NCBI GenBank assembly: GCA_965214235.1 | Contig: CBDCBH010000002.1 | Location: 868,001-932,000, forward strand | Source: Ilyomonas sp965214235 | GTDB lineage: Bacteria; Bacteroidota; Bacteroidia; Chitinophagales; Chitinophagaceae | Direction of reading: 5' to 3' | DNA: 64,000 bases | Shown here: positions 8,473 through 17,672 of the stretch, in pieces | How positions within the stretch are numbered: position 1 is the stretch's first letter | How the letters are laid out: each line of letters begins with the position of its first letter | The notes under the pieces: generated by a model | The model's database searches: none | The model's input: the letters and a program-made list of their open reading frames with translations, nothing else | What the model was told of the DNA's origin: nothing | Translations under genes and position numbers: made by a program

Positions 8473-9801
8473 TCAGATAAAACGGTTAATGATATTTTCT
8501 AAATATTCCTGCTTGCCGCTTGTGGTTTCAGGCTCACCGTTTTCAATGGCGTACGCATGCAAATCTTCAAGCGATAATTTGCCCTGTTCAAAGTTGTTTC
8601 CTGCGCCGTTATCGTAAGAAGCATACCGTTGTTTACGGAAGGTTTTGTAATCAGATTTTTGTAAGATGGCATCTGCCGTAATCAAAGCTCTTGCGAATGT
8701 ATCCATACCGCCGATGTGCGCATAAAAAAGATCGGCAGCATCGGTAGAGCTTCTTCTTATTTTTGCATCGAAATTAACGCCACTGCCCTTTAACCCGCCG
8801 GCTTCTAAAAAAATGAGCATGGCTTCGGTTAGTTCATTAATATTATTGGGAAACTGATCGGTATCCCAACCGTTTTGATAGTCGCCCCGGTTAGCATCCA
8901 ACGAGCCTAACATATTGGCATCGGCCGCTACCTGCAATTCATGCTGAAACGTATGCCCGGCAAGGGTTGCGTGGTTTACTTCAATATTTATTTTAAAGTC
9001 ATTCAATAAATCGTACTGACGTAAAAAACCAATCACTGTTTCGCAGTCATAATCGTATTGATGTTTAGTTGGCTCCATGGGTTTCGGCTCAATTAAAAAC
9101 GTTCCTTTAAAACCATTATTCCGAGCATAATCTTTTGCTGTATGAAGGAAGCGTGCAAAGTGTTCTTTTTCGCGTTTCATGTTTGTATTTAGCAAGGTCA
9201 TATAACCTTCTCTTCCGCCCCAAAAAACATAACCTTCTCCGCCCAATGCAATGGTGGCATCAATAGCGCCTTTAACCTGCGCCGCCGCGTGAGACAGCAC
9301 ATGAAAATCGGGATTGGTAGAAGCACCGTTCATGTAGCGCGTGTGCGAAAAAACATTGGCAGTTCCCCATAACAGTTTTACGCCGCTTTCCTTTTGTTTC
9401 TGTTTGGCATATTCAACCATAGTTTGCAGGCGACGATCGTTTTCTTTTACATCATTTTTATAATCTACCACATCTATATCATGGAAGCAATAAAACGGTA
9501 TGTTCATTTTGGTGATGAACTCAAAAGCCGCGTCCATCTTATCTTTGGCGCGTTCTACCGCATCTTCTTTTTTATTCCATTCAAAGATGTGCGTGCCGCC
9601 GCCAAACGGATCGCTGCCTTCATTTACAAACGAATGCCAGTAAGCGCAGGCAAAACGAAAGTGATCTTTGAGCGATTTACCCGCAACTATTTTGTTTTCA
9701 TCGTACCAGCGAAATGCTAACGGATTATCGCTTTCCAAACCTTCGTATTTAATTTGAGAAATGCCTTTAAAATATTCTTTGTCTCCTAACAAAACGTTCA
9801 T
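8473..9801 (-). CDS. xylA: Xylose isomerase
   Basis: Interconverts D-xylose and D-xylulose in the cytoplasm with two divalent metal ions. The 442-residue product shows the class II signatures: FHDIDVVDY (catalytic His), VFWGGREGY, FLIEPKPMEPTKHQYD (Glu and Lys ligands), NIEVNHATLAGHTFQHEL (Glu, His) and GSLDANRGDYQNGWDTDQFP (Asp ligands). Length and N-terminus (MNVLLGDKEYFKGISQIKYEG) are typical. It is the first gene of the xylA-xylB-uxuA group; the 186-base upstream gap to the HD hydrolase gene probably holds the promoter, but no operator was recognised. Confidence 0.97.
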   Translation of the reverse strand: MNVLLGDKEYFKGISQIKYEGLESDNPLAFRWYDENKIVAGKSLKDHFRFACAYWHSFVNEGSDPFGGGTHIFEWNKKEDAVERAKDKMDAAFEFITKMNIPFYCFHDIDVVDYKNDVKENDRRLQTMVEYAKQKQKESGVKLLWGTANVFSHTRYMNGASTNPDFHVLSHAAAQVKGAIDATIALGGEGYVFWGGREGYMTLLNTNMKREKEHFARFLHTAKDYARNNGFKGTFLIEPKPMEPTKHQYDYDCETVIGFLRQYDLLNDFKINIEVNHATLAGHTFQHELQVAADANMLGSLDANRGDYQNGWDTDQFPNNINELTEAMLIFLEAGGLKGSGVNFDAKIRRSSTDAADLFYAHIGGMDTFARALITADAILQKSDYKTFRKQRYASYDNGAGNNFEQGKLSLEDLHAYAIENGEPETTSGKQEYLENIINRFI

Positions 9802-9987
9802 AATATTTATATTTTAGTAAGTAAATGACAAGTGTGTTTGATGTTTTGCGGCAAGCGAACATTGCCTTGTTGCCGGCAATTGTTACAAAGCGATACAACA
9901 AAAATGAAGATTAAAAAGTTACGGGGCAATAAGTTTTTTAATGAAAAGAAAAGAGTTGTATAAAATACAGCTTCAACAATAACTTTG

Positions 9988-10587
9988 TTACGCCACCACC
10001 GCCTGCTTCGGAATAATGAAAGCAATCAATTCATCTAAAGCAATACCAGCGCGGTTGCAGGCATCAGCAATATCATCGCGCGAAACATTGGCGGCAAACG
10101 TTTTTTCTTTTACTTTTTTTTTTACGCCTTTCACATCCATGCCTTCATAACCATTGGGGCGCATCAGCGAGTAAGCATGTATCAAGCCGCTAAGTTCATC
10201 AAAGGCATATAGCATTTTGTCCATCTTTGTTTCCGGTTCCACACCAAAATGCGCCGGACCATGGGAAGCTATCGCATGTAAAATTTGAGGATCGACATGG
10301 CGTTGTTCCAATTCTTCAATTATTTTTTGGCAATGTTGCTGAGGATACTGATCCCAATCGGCATCGTGCAGCAAGCCCGCCATTTCCCAACGCCATTGGT
10401 TAGCTTCATCCAAACCTTCTTTTTCTTTTGCCCAACTTTTCATTAGCGCGGCTACCTGCTTCATGTGCAGTTGCAAACGCGGGTTAATTACCCATTCGGT
10501 TAATAACTTTTCTGCTTCTTCTCTCGATAAAGTGTTTCCTGCATCGGCAGCGTTTCCAAAAGTATTTCTTCCTAACAATAACGACAT
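9988..10587 (-). CDS. HD-domain phosphohydrolase
   Basis: A 199-residue HD-family protein. Metal-binding motifs are H (LQLHMKQVAALM), HD (GLLHDADWDQYPQQHCQK), H (HAIASHGPAHFG) and D (AFDELSGLIHA), in order across the domain. Such single-domain HD proteins hydrolyse nucleotides or related phosphates, but the substrate cannot be told. The start MSLLLGRNTF at 10587 was chosen over a more upstream in-frame ATG at 10671, because that extension would overlap the divergent ydcF-like gene and looks non-coding. The intergenic gap to the divergent neighbour is 72 bases. Confidence 0.82.
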   Translation of the reverse strand: MSLLLGRNTFGNAADAGNTLSREEAEKLLTEWVINPRLQLHMKQVAALMKSWAKEKEGLDEANQWRWEMAGLLHDADWDQYPQQHCQKIIEELEQRHVDPQILHAIASHGPAHFGVEPETKMDKMLYAFDELSGLIHAYSLMRPNGYEGMDVKGVKKKVKEKTFAANVSRDDIADACNRAGIALDELIAFIIPKQAVVA

Positions 10588-10644
10588 AACTGCAATTTTA
10601 AATGATATTAAAAATACGGCAGTATTCAATACAGCAACAGCATT

Positions 10645-10652
10645 TACTTTTG
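10645..10652 (+). promoter_or_regulatory. TAnnTTTG promoter box abutting the ydcF-like start
   Basis: TACTTTTG matches the Bacteroidetes -7 consensus TAnnTTTG exactly. It ends 7 bases before the only sensible ATG (10660), which would make the transcript leaderless or nearly so. No clear TTTG -33 box is seen at the usual distance, so support is moderate. Confidence 0.4.
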
Positions 10653-10659
10653 CTCCTAT

Positions 10660-11304
10660 ATGCTTACACATGAAGCCGTTGCTTTAGCCTGGATTGTTTG
10701 GGATTATCATCACGTAAACCAAACCGTTGTTCCGTCCGATTGCATTTTTGCATTGGGCAGCCACGATACAAGAGTGGCAGACAGAGCCGCCGATTTGTAC
10801 CTTGCCGGTTATGCGCCGCTACTCATTTTTGCCGGTGGTTTGGGAAGATTAACCGAAGGTATGTGGGAAGAAAAAGAAGCCGATTTATTTGCCCGTATTG
10901 CAAAAGAAAAAGGTGTTCCGGAAGAAGCGATATTAATTGAAAACAGATCAACCAACACCGGCGAAAATATTCAGTTTGTAAAACAATTGCTGGAAGAAAA
11001 AAACCTTCATCCCGATAGTTTTATTTTAGTGCAAAAACCTTACATGGAAAGAAGAACGTTTGCCACTTTTGCCAAAAACTGGTCTGATAAGCCATTTGTG
11101 GTAACATCTCCGCAGATATCATTTGTAGATTATCCAACGGACGATATACCGCTTGATAAAGTCATTAATATTATGGTGGGAGATTTACAAAGAATAAAGC
11201 TTTATCCGGCGAAAGAGTTTCAAATTTACCAGCCTATTCCCGATGAGGTTTGGCAAGCTTATGAACAGTTGGTGAACATGGGGTTTGATACACAGTTGAT
11301 ATAA
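10660..11304 (+). CDS. YdcF/SanA-like DUF218 protein
   Basis: A 214-residue DUF218 protein. Diagnostic parts are IFALGSHDTRVADRAADLYLAG near the N-terminus, LLIFAGGLGRLTEG, the acidic AILIENRSTNTGENIQFVKQLL and ILVQKPYMERRTF, which together form the Rossmann-like DUF218 fold and its conserved polar pocket. Function is unknown; relatives bind nucleotide cofactors or affect the envelope. No membrane segment is seen, so it is probably cytoplasmic, like YdcF. It is divergent from the HD hydrolase gene and followed by a 346-base gap. Confidence 0.85.
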   Translation: MLTHEAVALAWIVWDYHHVNQTVVPSDCIFALGSHDTRVADRAADLYLAGYAPLLIFAGGLGRLTEGMWEEKEADLFARIAKEKGVPEEAILIENRSTNTGENIQFVKQLLEEKNLHPDSFILVQKPYMERRTFATFAKNWSDKPFVVTSPQISFVDYPTDDIPLDKVINIMVGDLQRIKLYPAKEFQIYQPIPDEVWQAYEQLVNMGFDTQLI

Positions 11305-11650
11305 TGTTGTGTAGCAGTCTTTTTAAAACTATCTATTGAAAAAAAAGTTGAAGAAAAAGTTAGTTGTTTTCAACCTTCGAAACATAAACTCAAACACAAG
11401 CGAATAGCCGAAACTTCTTCCGGCTGTTATCGCAAACTCAAATCCATTATAGTCAATCTTCTTTATCAAAAGGAAACGTTAGTGCAAGAAGTCATTCCTC
11501 TAACTTCAAACGTATTTGTAATTTATTTAGAGCAATTGTTTGCCATATAAAATAAATTCCGATTCATTATAAATACAATTTGTAATTTTATAGTCTCATA
11601 AACAAATCTTGTTCGTTACAGCTATCTGGTAACTATTAACTCCTTAATTT
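11305..11650. other. Intergenic gap without a recognised gene
   Basis: This AT-rich 346-base gap separates the ydcF-like gene from a T9SS cargo gene. Short A/T-rich imperfect repeats occur (about 11335-11390). No coding potential, RNA gene or clear terminator was recognised; the last 70 bases probably hold the promoter of the downstream gene. Confidence 0.4.
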
Positions 11651-13585
11651 ATGCGTAAATTTTTACTTGCCATTTCTCTTTTATGTAGTGTCAATTTAGT
11701 ACAAGCACAATGGAATACCGATACCTTAGTGCGCAATATTGTGTGCGATGCCGCCGGCTATCAATACGAGCCGCAAATGTGCAGCGATGGACACAAAGGT
11801 GCTTTTGTAGTTTGGGCAGATGGTCGAACTTCTTCTCAAATGCTGTATGCACAGCATATTGATAGCACCGGTAAAGCCACCTGGTTAACAAATGGTGTTC
11901 AATTAAGCATACCGCCAAATGATTTTACGCCCGATTATCCGTTAATTGTTTCCGATACCAGTGGTGGCGTTATCATTTTTTACAATGTAGTTGAAGGTGG
12001 TGGTCCCGACTTGATTTATGCTCAACATTTGAATGCCAACGGAATTGAGCAATGGCAGGTGGGTGCAGGTGGCATTCCCATTTCAACAGCGCAGGATTCC
12101 CGTATTGCCAACCATGATGCCTCTGATAACCAAACAATAGCAGCCGATGGCAGCGGTGGCGCTTTTATTACCTGGCAAGGATACAATCCTTTTGATATTT
12201 ATACCCAGCATATTGATAAAGCAGGAAATATTAAGTGGCCGAAGAACGGATTACAAATAACCAATACAGATAGTGCTCAAACCGGATATATTTCTTTCAT
12301 AGTAAATTCAGGCAGAAATACCGCTACCGTAGCATACAGTTACGGAACACGGCTTTATATGCAGCGCATTAACGAAGATGGTACGTTTGCATGGATCAAT
12401 GCTAAATTGCTTACATCAATGTTTGCAGGGTTTGGACAGGCATATCTTGCTTACGACAGTATTTCTCCAAAAGATAATACCATTGCTGTATGGCAGGATA
12501 CGCGCGGTACAGATTCAACAGGAATTGACTTATACATGCAGCGCATTGATACTTTAGGAAACAAGCTTTTTAGCGATAGCGGCGTAGTGCTTTCCAATGC
12601 AGTTGGAGACGAATCGTTTCCTTATCTTTTGTTAGATGCAAACGGTGGTTTTTACAGTACTTACATCACTTCTTTTAAAGCAATGGTTCAGCACACGAAC
12701 GCCGATAGTACTTTGCTTTGGCAAAAGAATGGCATTGGAGTTTATAACGCCACAACGCAAGCCAATCCTGTTCTCACAAATGATGGTGCGGGCGGTATTA
12801 TCTCTTTGTGGAACGATACAAGAAATTTTTCCGGACAATCCTTATATGCTCAACACTACAATTATAATGGCAATGCCTTATGGCGAGCTAACGGCGTTCC
12901 GGTGATAGTAGGAAGCGTTGATATGAATCATTCTGCTAATCCAATTATTTCTTTTGATAAAGATACTGCCCTTACCTGCTTTGCTAAAACTTCCAACAGA
13001 TCAGATGATATTTATATTGCAAGGTTTGGCGGAATCAGCGGCGTGTTGCCTTTACAAATTGTATCGTTTACCGCTGTACTTAATTATAATGAAACCAATG
13101 TGAAATGGGTTGTAGCCAATGAAGTAAATACCTCTGCGTTTGAAGTGCAACGTGCTACCGATGCAATTCATTTTACAAGCTTAACAACAGTAAAAGCAAA
13201 AGGCAATACAGCTTTTAGCAATAGCTATTTCTTTACAGATGTTTCACCCGTATCAGGCATTAATTATTATCGTCTGAAAGAAGTAGATGTAAACGGCGTT
13301 GTTACTTATTCGAAGATTGTTTCTGTAACAAAGTCTGGCAATACGGTTGTGATGTTATATCCCAATCCGGCTGTAGATAAAGTAAGCTTACGTATTATTT
13401 CAAGCACATTGCACACAGCTACTTTCGGCATTTTTGATTATGCAGGAAGAACGCTGATGCAGAAAGAAGCGCAAGTAGGCATTGGCACTACTTCTATCAG
13501 CTTTACTATCAGTTCTCTTTCAAAGGGAGTTTATTTTATTAAAAGTGATGACTCTACTGTAAGAATAAAATTTGAAAAAAAGTAA
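11651..13585 (+). CDS. Secreted protein with T9SS type A sorting domain
   Basis: A 644-residue exported protein. A signal peptide (MRKFLLAISLLCSVNLVQAQ) is followed by a long region (residues about 25-460) of repeated units with WADGR/WQDTR/WNDTR and YAQH/YMQR motifs, suggesting a beta-propeller-like repeat fold. Next comes an Ig/Fn3-like segment (FTAVLNYNETNVKWVVANEVN, then FEVQRATDAIHFTSL). The last about 75 residues (YPNPAVDKVSL... ISSLSKGVYFIKS) are a type A T9SS C-terminal domain, directing export across the outer membrane. The ligand or enzymatic role is unknown. It is a single-gene unit followed by a strong terminator. Confidence 0.85.
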   Translation: MRKFLLAISLLCSVNLVQAQWNTDTLVRNIVCDAAGYQYEPQMCSDGHKGAFVVWADGRTSSQMLYAQHIDSTGKATWLTNGVQLSIPPNDFTPDYPLIVSDTSGGVIIFYNVVEGGGPDLIYAQHLNANGIEQWQVGAGGIPISTAQDSRIANHDASDNQTIAADGSGGAFITWQGYNPFDIYTQHIDKAGNIKWPKNGLQITNTDSAQTGYISFIVNSGRNTATVAYSYGTRLYMQRINEDGTFAWINAKLLTSMFAGFGQAYLAYDSISPKDNTIAVWQDTRGTDSTGIDLYMQRIDTLGNKLFSDSGVVLSNAVGDESFPYLLLDANGGFYSTYITSFKAMVQHTNADSTLLWQKNGIGVYNATTQANPVLTNDGAGGIISLWNDTRNFSGQSLYAQHYNYNGNALWRANGVPVIVGSVDMNHSANPIISFDKDTALTCFAKTSNRSDDIYIARFGGISGVLPLQIVSFTAVLNYNETNVKWVVANEVNTSAFEVQRATDAIHFTSLTTVKAKGNTAFSNSYFFTDVSPVSGINYYRLKEVDVNGVVTYSKIVSVTKSGNTVVMLYPNPAVDKVSLRIISSTLHTATFGIFDYAGRTLMQKEAQVGIGTTSISFTISSLSKGVYFIKSDDSTVRIKFEKK

Positions 13586-13602
13586 TCAACTTTTTTGTAC
13601 AA

Positions 13603-13631
13603 AACCAGCCAGGTTGAACGCCTGGCTGGTT
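13603..13631. terminator. Bidirectional terminator
   Basis: A perfect 11-bp stem (AACCAGCCAGG with CCTGGCTGGTT) around a 7-base loop lies between the convergent T9SS protein gene and the exonuclease/GIY-YIG gene, flanked by T-rich sequence on both strands. Confidence 0.85.
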
Positions 13632-13635
13632 TATT

Positions 13636-14994
13636 TTAAACGGAATGTGCTTCCTCCATTTCCATCATCGCTTTCATCTCAAGCCATTGCACTTTATGCG
13701 GATGTTTGTTTACAAAGCTGCTGATCATACTGCGGATCACTTCATTTTCGGGGTAAGCAGTCAGTTTATTTTTTAATTCTTCTACAGAAAAAACAGGTTC
13801 ATTGTCCAACATTCCCATGCCATAAAATTTTCCCTCTTCCACCAGCACGCAGCTCCATCCATTGTGCAGTTCTTCTTTTATTAAATAAGTTTGTTTTTGC
13901 TCCGAAATCCATTGTATGGCGCTGTTTACTTTTCCATTGTACTCTTCAACGTCTTCTTCAACCTCAATCATCGTGGTATCTAAAAAGCACAAACCTGCAT
14001 GTAAGCCAAATTCTTTTACCAGCTTCCAAAGTATGGTATATCCTTCGGTTTTGGTTGAGAAGGTGAGGAGCGGATGAAGGTTTTTTCGCTTTTTGTCCAT
14101 TGCCAGGCGCAGGTAACCGCGGTTGTCTTCGTACATATAAATTCCGTACTGCCATTCTAATTTTTTCTGGCTATAGTTGAATTGTGGCCAAAGTCTTTTT
14201 ATTTCGATGCTTTCCAGCAAATAGGCTGTAAATTCAGTTGGCGTTTCTTTGTATGATATGGCATGAATGTGCTTTAAAAAATTCTGGCGTTTGCTGCCTG
14301 CGTCAAAACCGGTGAAATGGCTTACCACGCGTTGCTTTATGCTTTTGGCTTTGCCCACATAAATCACTTTTCCTTTGGCATCATGAAAGTAATACACGCC
14401 AGGAATGTAGGGCAGGTTCGCGATGTGTTCTTTTGGTAAATTGGGTGGAAGAATCTGCTCGCGGTTATCTTTTTTTAAATATTCTTTGATGAGTTTTGTG
14501 CCGCTGCTGCGAATGATCATATCAAATAAAATAGCCGTTGCTTCCGCATCGCCGGTGGCACGATGCCGTTCGCCATTTAAGATGTTCAGCTCCTGGCAAA
14601 GCCAATCCAAACCATACTTTTTGAAACCCGGAAATGCTGTGCGGCTAAGCCGTACCGTGCACAACTTGCGGGCGTTAAACTCAAAGCCTGCTTCCTTTAA
14701 ATGATATTTTATAAAAGAATAATCGAAGTTTACATTGTGAGCAATAAAAATTCTGCCTTCCAAATGATTGTAAACGGTTTCAGCGATGTGCGAAAAATCA
14801 GGCGCCATAGCCACCATGTCATTAGTAATGCCGGTTAGCGCCGCTACAAAACGAGGGATTGGATAACCAGGGTTCACCAGCGAAGAATATCTGGCTTCCA
14901 CTTCTTTGCCATTGTGCAGCACAATAGCTATTTCCGTAATTCCGTTGCTGTGAGCGTGGCTTCCTGTTGTTTCAATATCTACTATCGCGTACAT
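13636..14994 (-). CDS. DnaQ-like 3'-5' exonuclease fused to a GIY-YIG nuclease domain
   Basis: A 452-residue two-domain nuclease. Residues 1-165 are a DEDD exonuclease like DNA polymerase III epsilon: YAIVDIETTG (motif I), IFIAHNVNFDYSFI (motif II) and HRATGDAEAT (motif III). Residues about 195-275 form a GIY-YIG domain as in UvrC/Cho: LPYIPGVYYFHD and VIYVGKAKSIKQRV. The remaining C-terminal part is helical and unassigned. This exonuclease-UvrC-like fusion is widespread in Bacteroidetes and other phyla and is thought to act in DNA repair. The start MYAIVDIETTG was chosen; upstream in-frame sequence is not protein-like. It sits just before the accessory island. Confidence 0.9.
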   Translation of the reverse strand: MYAIVDIETTGSHAHSNGITEIAIVLHNGKEVEARYSSLVNPGYPIPRFVAALTGITNDMVAMAPDFSHIAETVYNHLEGRIFIAHNVNFDYSFIKYHLKEAGFEFNARKLCTVRLSRTAFPGFKKYGLDWLCQELNILNGERHRATGDAEATAILFDMIIRSSGTKLIKEYLKKDNREQILPPNLPKEHIANLPYIPGVYYFHDAKGKVIYVGKAKSIKQRVVSHFTGFDAGSKRQNFLKHIHAISYKETPTEFTAYLLESIEIKRLWPQFNYSQKKLEWQYGIYMYEDNRGYLRLAMDKKRKNLHPLLTFSTKTEGYTILWKLVKEFGLHAGLCFLDTTMIEVEEDVEEYNGKVNSAIQWISEQKQTYLIKEELHNGWSCVLVEEGKFYGMGMLDNEPVFSVEELKNKLTAYPENEVIRSMISSFVNKHPHKVQWLEMKAMMEMEEAHSV

Positions 14995-15291
14995 AAACTG
15001 TTGTTCCTTCTTCTTCTTTTTGCGGCTAAACAAAGTAATAGAAAAGTTAGTTATGGTTTGATGAAAACCTTCAGTATAAAATAAAACAGGAAAATACGAA
15101 ATGTATTTTGCTGTCAATTACAGTTATATAACACTCGCTGTAAACCTTACCAAGAGCGTAAAAAAAGTAATAACGAAGGTTACAAAAGTTGTATTGTCGC
15201 AATAAATAAAGCATTGCATAAAAGGGGTTAAGTAATTGATTTTGAGACAACAATTCTTTTTTTGATTTTTATTATTATTGCGACTATTTTT

Positions 15292-15629
15292 CCGTTGCCA
15301 GCTATCTTTTGACAAGTCAAAAGAAGTGCTTTGCGGTTGGAGTTGATAAGGCTGACTGACAGCGTTTGTTTTTGTGCCTTTTTTGTTTTTGTAGCACTCG
15401 CAGTCTTGCTCAAGGTGACACAATAAAGCAGCAGGCAACAAAGGGCTTTGTGCCAGCACGGCTGACTCTTTGTAGTAGCTACTTCAGTTCTTTATTCAAC
15501 TTCGGTTCGTGGTTCGACAGAACAATCTTGGGCATTTGTTTTTGTTTGTATCTTTCGTTCTTTAACCAGCTTTTAGTTCAGGCAGACGGATTTCATCCGC
15601 CGTGCCGGACACAAATGCTTGAACGTCAG
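15292..15629 (+). repeat. Long dispersed repeat, copy A, with paired hairpin arms
   Basis: This non-coding stretch is similar along its length to 17866-18212, 25408-25565 (partial) and the reverse complement of 44659-44964. Shared parts include TTTTGACAAGTCAAA, a TTTGTTTTTnnGCC segment, AAAGCAGCAGG and CAGCACGGCTGAC. Inside it, the arm GGCAACAAAGGGCTTTGTG (15434-15452) pairs imperfectly with CACAAATGCTTGAACGTCAG (15610-15629), with AAC and GTT-type cores at the outer ends. The IS1182 element begins right after the right arm. The 295 bases before this copy (14995-15291) hold nothing recognisable. Confidence 0.7.
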
Positions 15630-17286
15630 ACTGTGAATAAACTTCAAAAACGCTCAAAAGTGTCTCATATACTATTCTGCAAAGCTGGCAGGCGTTAACC
15701 AAAGCAGTCTTTAAAAAAGGTGATGCGTAATGTCTGAAAAAACAGAGGGGCTTATTTGGGCTGTAAATCACTTGTATAAAGATGTTTTTTAGGGCGCCGA
15801 CTACTTTTGTATAGTCTGGTTGCCAGTTTTGGATGGCCAGTAACATTTTATCGTAGCCGATGATGTTTTTGGTTCGCATAAAGTTGTAGCAGAACATAAT
15901 CAGGTTCATTTCTCCATTTACTTTTTGTAATCCTTTCAGTAAGGTGTGAGTGTAACCCCAGTGGCGCTTGATGGTGCCGAAGGGATGCTCGCAAATGGCC
16001 TGTCGCCGCTTGTAATACTGCGGGTTTTGTTTGATGTTGTTGTCATTGGTATCTACGGCATCCCCGTACTCACTTCGCTGAATGATACGTTTGGGAAGCT
16101 TCGTGCATCGATCTTTTAGCAGGCACTTCTTACAGGCATCAGTACGGTAGGTTTTAAAGCGGTAGCTCGTTTCATGGGCTTCTCCTTTTTTATTGTGCCA
16201 TGTGCCCAGTGATGTTAATATGGCACCAGCAGGACACCTATACGTATCGGTTGCCTTATCATAGTCGAAGCTTTCTGCTAAAAACTCATTGGCGATATGC
16301 TTTACAGAGGGTTGTTCTTTATAAGCTACATAGGTGATCATATGATCACCCTGGCACTGCTGCAGTTCAGCGCCGGTGTGATAGCCTTTATCTGCCAGTA
16401 TCATTATGGTTTGTTCTTTTTCTAATTGCAAATTTTCTTTTGCCTGCAGGGCTGCTTTATGCAAAGCTTTACCATCATTGGAGTTGGTGGCCTCAGTATG
16501 TACGATCAGGTTATGCTTATCATCCACGGCATTCTGTATGTTGTAAGCAACTTCCACAATACTTTTTACTATGATGATGCTGCGGCTGTCGGTATCGGTG
16601 GTGCTGATCTGTTTATCTGCTGTGGCATTAAGTTGCTGCTGAAGGGTATCATATTTTATGGTACGTTCTTTTAATTTTTTAAGGCCTTCTGCTATCTTTT
16701 CTTTCTTTACTACAAGATCATCTTTACTTACTGCTTCCTGCTTATCCATCTCATCAAGCTCTGCTAAATACCTGGCTGTTTTATCTTCGATAAACTGCCG
16801 GTGCTTGTCTATCTTTTTTTGGTTATAATTATTCTTCTTGCTGTTCACTGCTTTAAACTTGCTGCCATCTATACCGATGGTTGTCTTGCCCAGCAAGTCT
16901 GCATCTGCAAGAAACTGTACATAGATTTTAAACATCGATTGCAAAGGCTTTGCCTGCAGTTTGCGAAAATCGGATATGGTATGATAGTTAGGTTGCAGGC
17001 TTTGCAGCAACCACTCAATCTCCCGGTTGCGGCTGCATTCTCTTTCCAGTTTGCGGCTGCTGCGTATCTTGTTTAGATAACCATACAGGTAAAGCTTTAA
17101 AAGCACGGCAGGTGCGTACGGCGGACGGCCTTCGCTCTTATGCACTGTGTTAGTGAAACCTAACTTCTGCAGATCAAGTTTATCAATAAATGCATCTATT
17201 AATCTTACCGGGTTGTCTGCACTCACCTGATCATCTAAAGTTGCAAAGTAGGTTTGATTACGGTTGTGGCCTTCTATAAATTGCAT
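15562..17286 (-). CDS. IS1182 family transposase
   Basis: A 574-residue DDE transposase. N-terminal part DDQVSADNPVRLIDAFIDKL and GRPPYAPAVLLKLYLYGYLN are typical of IS1182. Acidic catalytic positions appear in TIGIDGSKFKAVNSKKNN (first D), ILADKGYHTGAEL (second D) and CEHPFGTIKRHWGY (E). The reading frame runs about 23 codons past the left inverted repeat into the flanking repeat copy A, so the last residues of this product come from target DNA; the native protein may end earlier elsewhere. Otherwise it looks intact. Confidence 0.9.
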   Translation of the reverse strand: MQFIEGHNRNQTYFATLDDQVSADNPVRLIDAFIDKLDLQKLGFTNTVHKSEGRPPYAPAVLLKLYLYGYLNKIRSSRKLERECSRNREIEWLLQSLQPNYHTISDFRKLQAKPLQSMFKIYVQFLADADLLGKTTIGIDGSKFKAVNSKKNNYNQKKIDKHRQFIEDKTARYLAELDEMDKQEAVSKDDLVVKKEKIAEGLKKLKERTIKYDTLQQQLNATADKQISTTDTDSRSIIIVKSIVEVAYNIQNAVDDKHNLIVHTEATNSNDGKALHKAALQAKENLQLEKEQTIMILADKGYHTGAELQQCQGDHMITYVAYKEQPSVKHIANEFLAESFDYDKATDTYRCPAGAILTSLGTWHNKKGEAHETSYRFKTYRTDACKKCLLKDRCTKLPKRIIQRSEYGDAVDTNDNNIKQNPQYYKRRQAICEHPFGTIKRHWGYTHTLLKGLQKVNGEMNLIMFCYNFMRTKNIIGYDKMLLAIQNWQPDYTKVVGALKNIFIQVIYSPNKPLCFFRHYASPFLKTALVNACQLCRIVYETLLSVFEVYSQSDVQAFVSGTADEIRLPELKAG

Positions 17287-17337
17287 GCAGTAATTTACAC
17301 AACGTATATAGTGAAAGGGTGCATTAAATATTCACAG
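15631..17337 (-). mobile_element. IS1182-family insertion sequence
   Basis: A transposase gene is bounded by short terminal inverted repeats: CTGTGAATA at 15631-15639 and its complement TATTCACAG at 17329-17337. No convincing target-site duplication was found. The element abuts the outer end of repeat copy A on the left and an AT-rich repeat tract on the right. Confidence 0.75.
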
Positions 17338-17403
17338 AGTGTGTATATTTATAAAAGCTGAAGTTTTTTCACAAACTCACGTTGCAGGCAATTTTATTTT
17401 AGC

Positions 17404-17665
17404 AGTGTTTTGTTTGACAATATGTTTTGTTTGACTTATGTTTTTTTTGCTTGTTGACAACTTATTTCTTTGACACAACTTAGTTGGTTTGACTTTATTT
17501 TTTGCTTCACTTTATTTTTTTGCTGCTTGACAACATATTTGCCCGACTTTTTTTGACAATGTTTTGCAAATTGACTTTGTGCTTTGCTCCTTGACTTTAT
17601 GCTTTATCAGACTTATGTTTTGCGACCTGACAATGTGTTTTGTCTGACTTATATTTTGTACTTAG
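17404..17665 (+). repeat. Degenerate TTGAC-rich tandem repeat
   Basis: About fourteen diverged units of roughly 17-22 bases follow one another, each with a TTGAC or TGAC core and then a T-rich half, for example TTTGACAATATGTTTTG and TTTGACTTATGTTTT. Base composition is strongly T-skewed on the plus strand. There is no credible coding potential. It leads directly into hairpin repeat b. Confidence 0.65.
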
Positions 17666-17672
17666 ACAAAAC

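Noticed and set aside
9807..10025. Open frame of 72 codons upstream of xylA
   Set aside because: It lies in the xylA promoter gap, overlaps the HD-protein gene end on the same strand and has no family-like features.
15124..15459. Open frames in the gap before and in repeat copy A
   Set aside because: They fall in repeat DNA that is present elsewhere without conserved frames, so they are not treated as genes.
15500..15520. tRNA T-loop-like GTGGTTCGAC
   Set aside because: No cloverleaf arms or CCA end around it, and it lies in dispersed repeat copy A.
17404..17665. CRISPR array in the TTGAC tract
   Set aside because: Units are too short and degenerate, have no constant-length unique spacers, and no cas gene is near.
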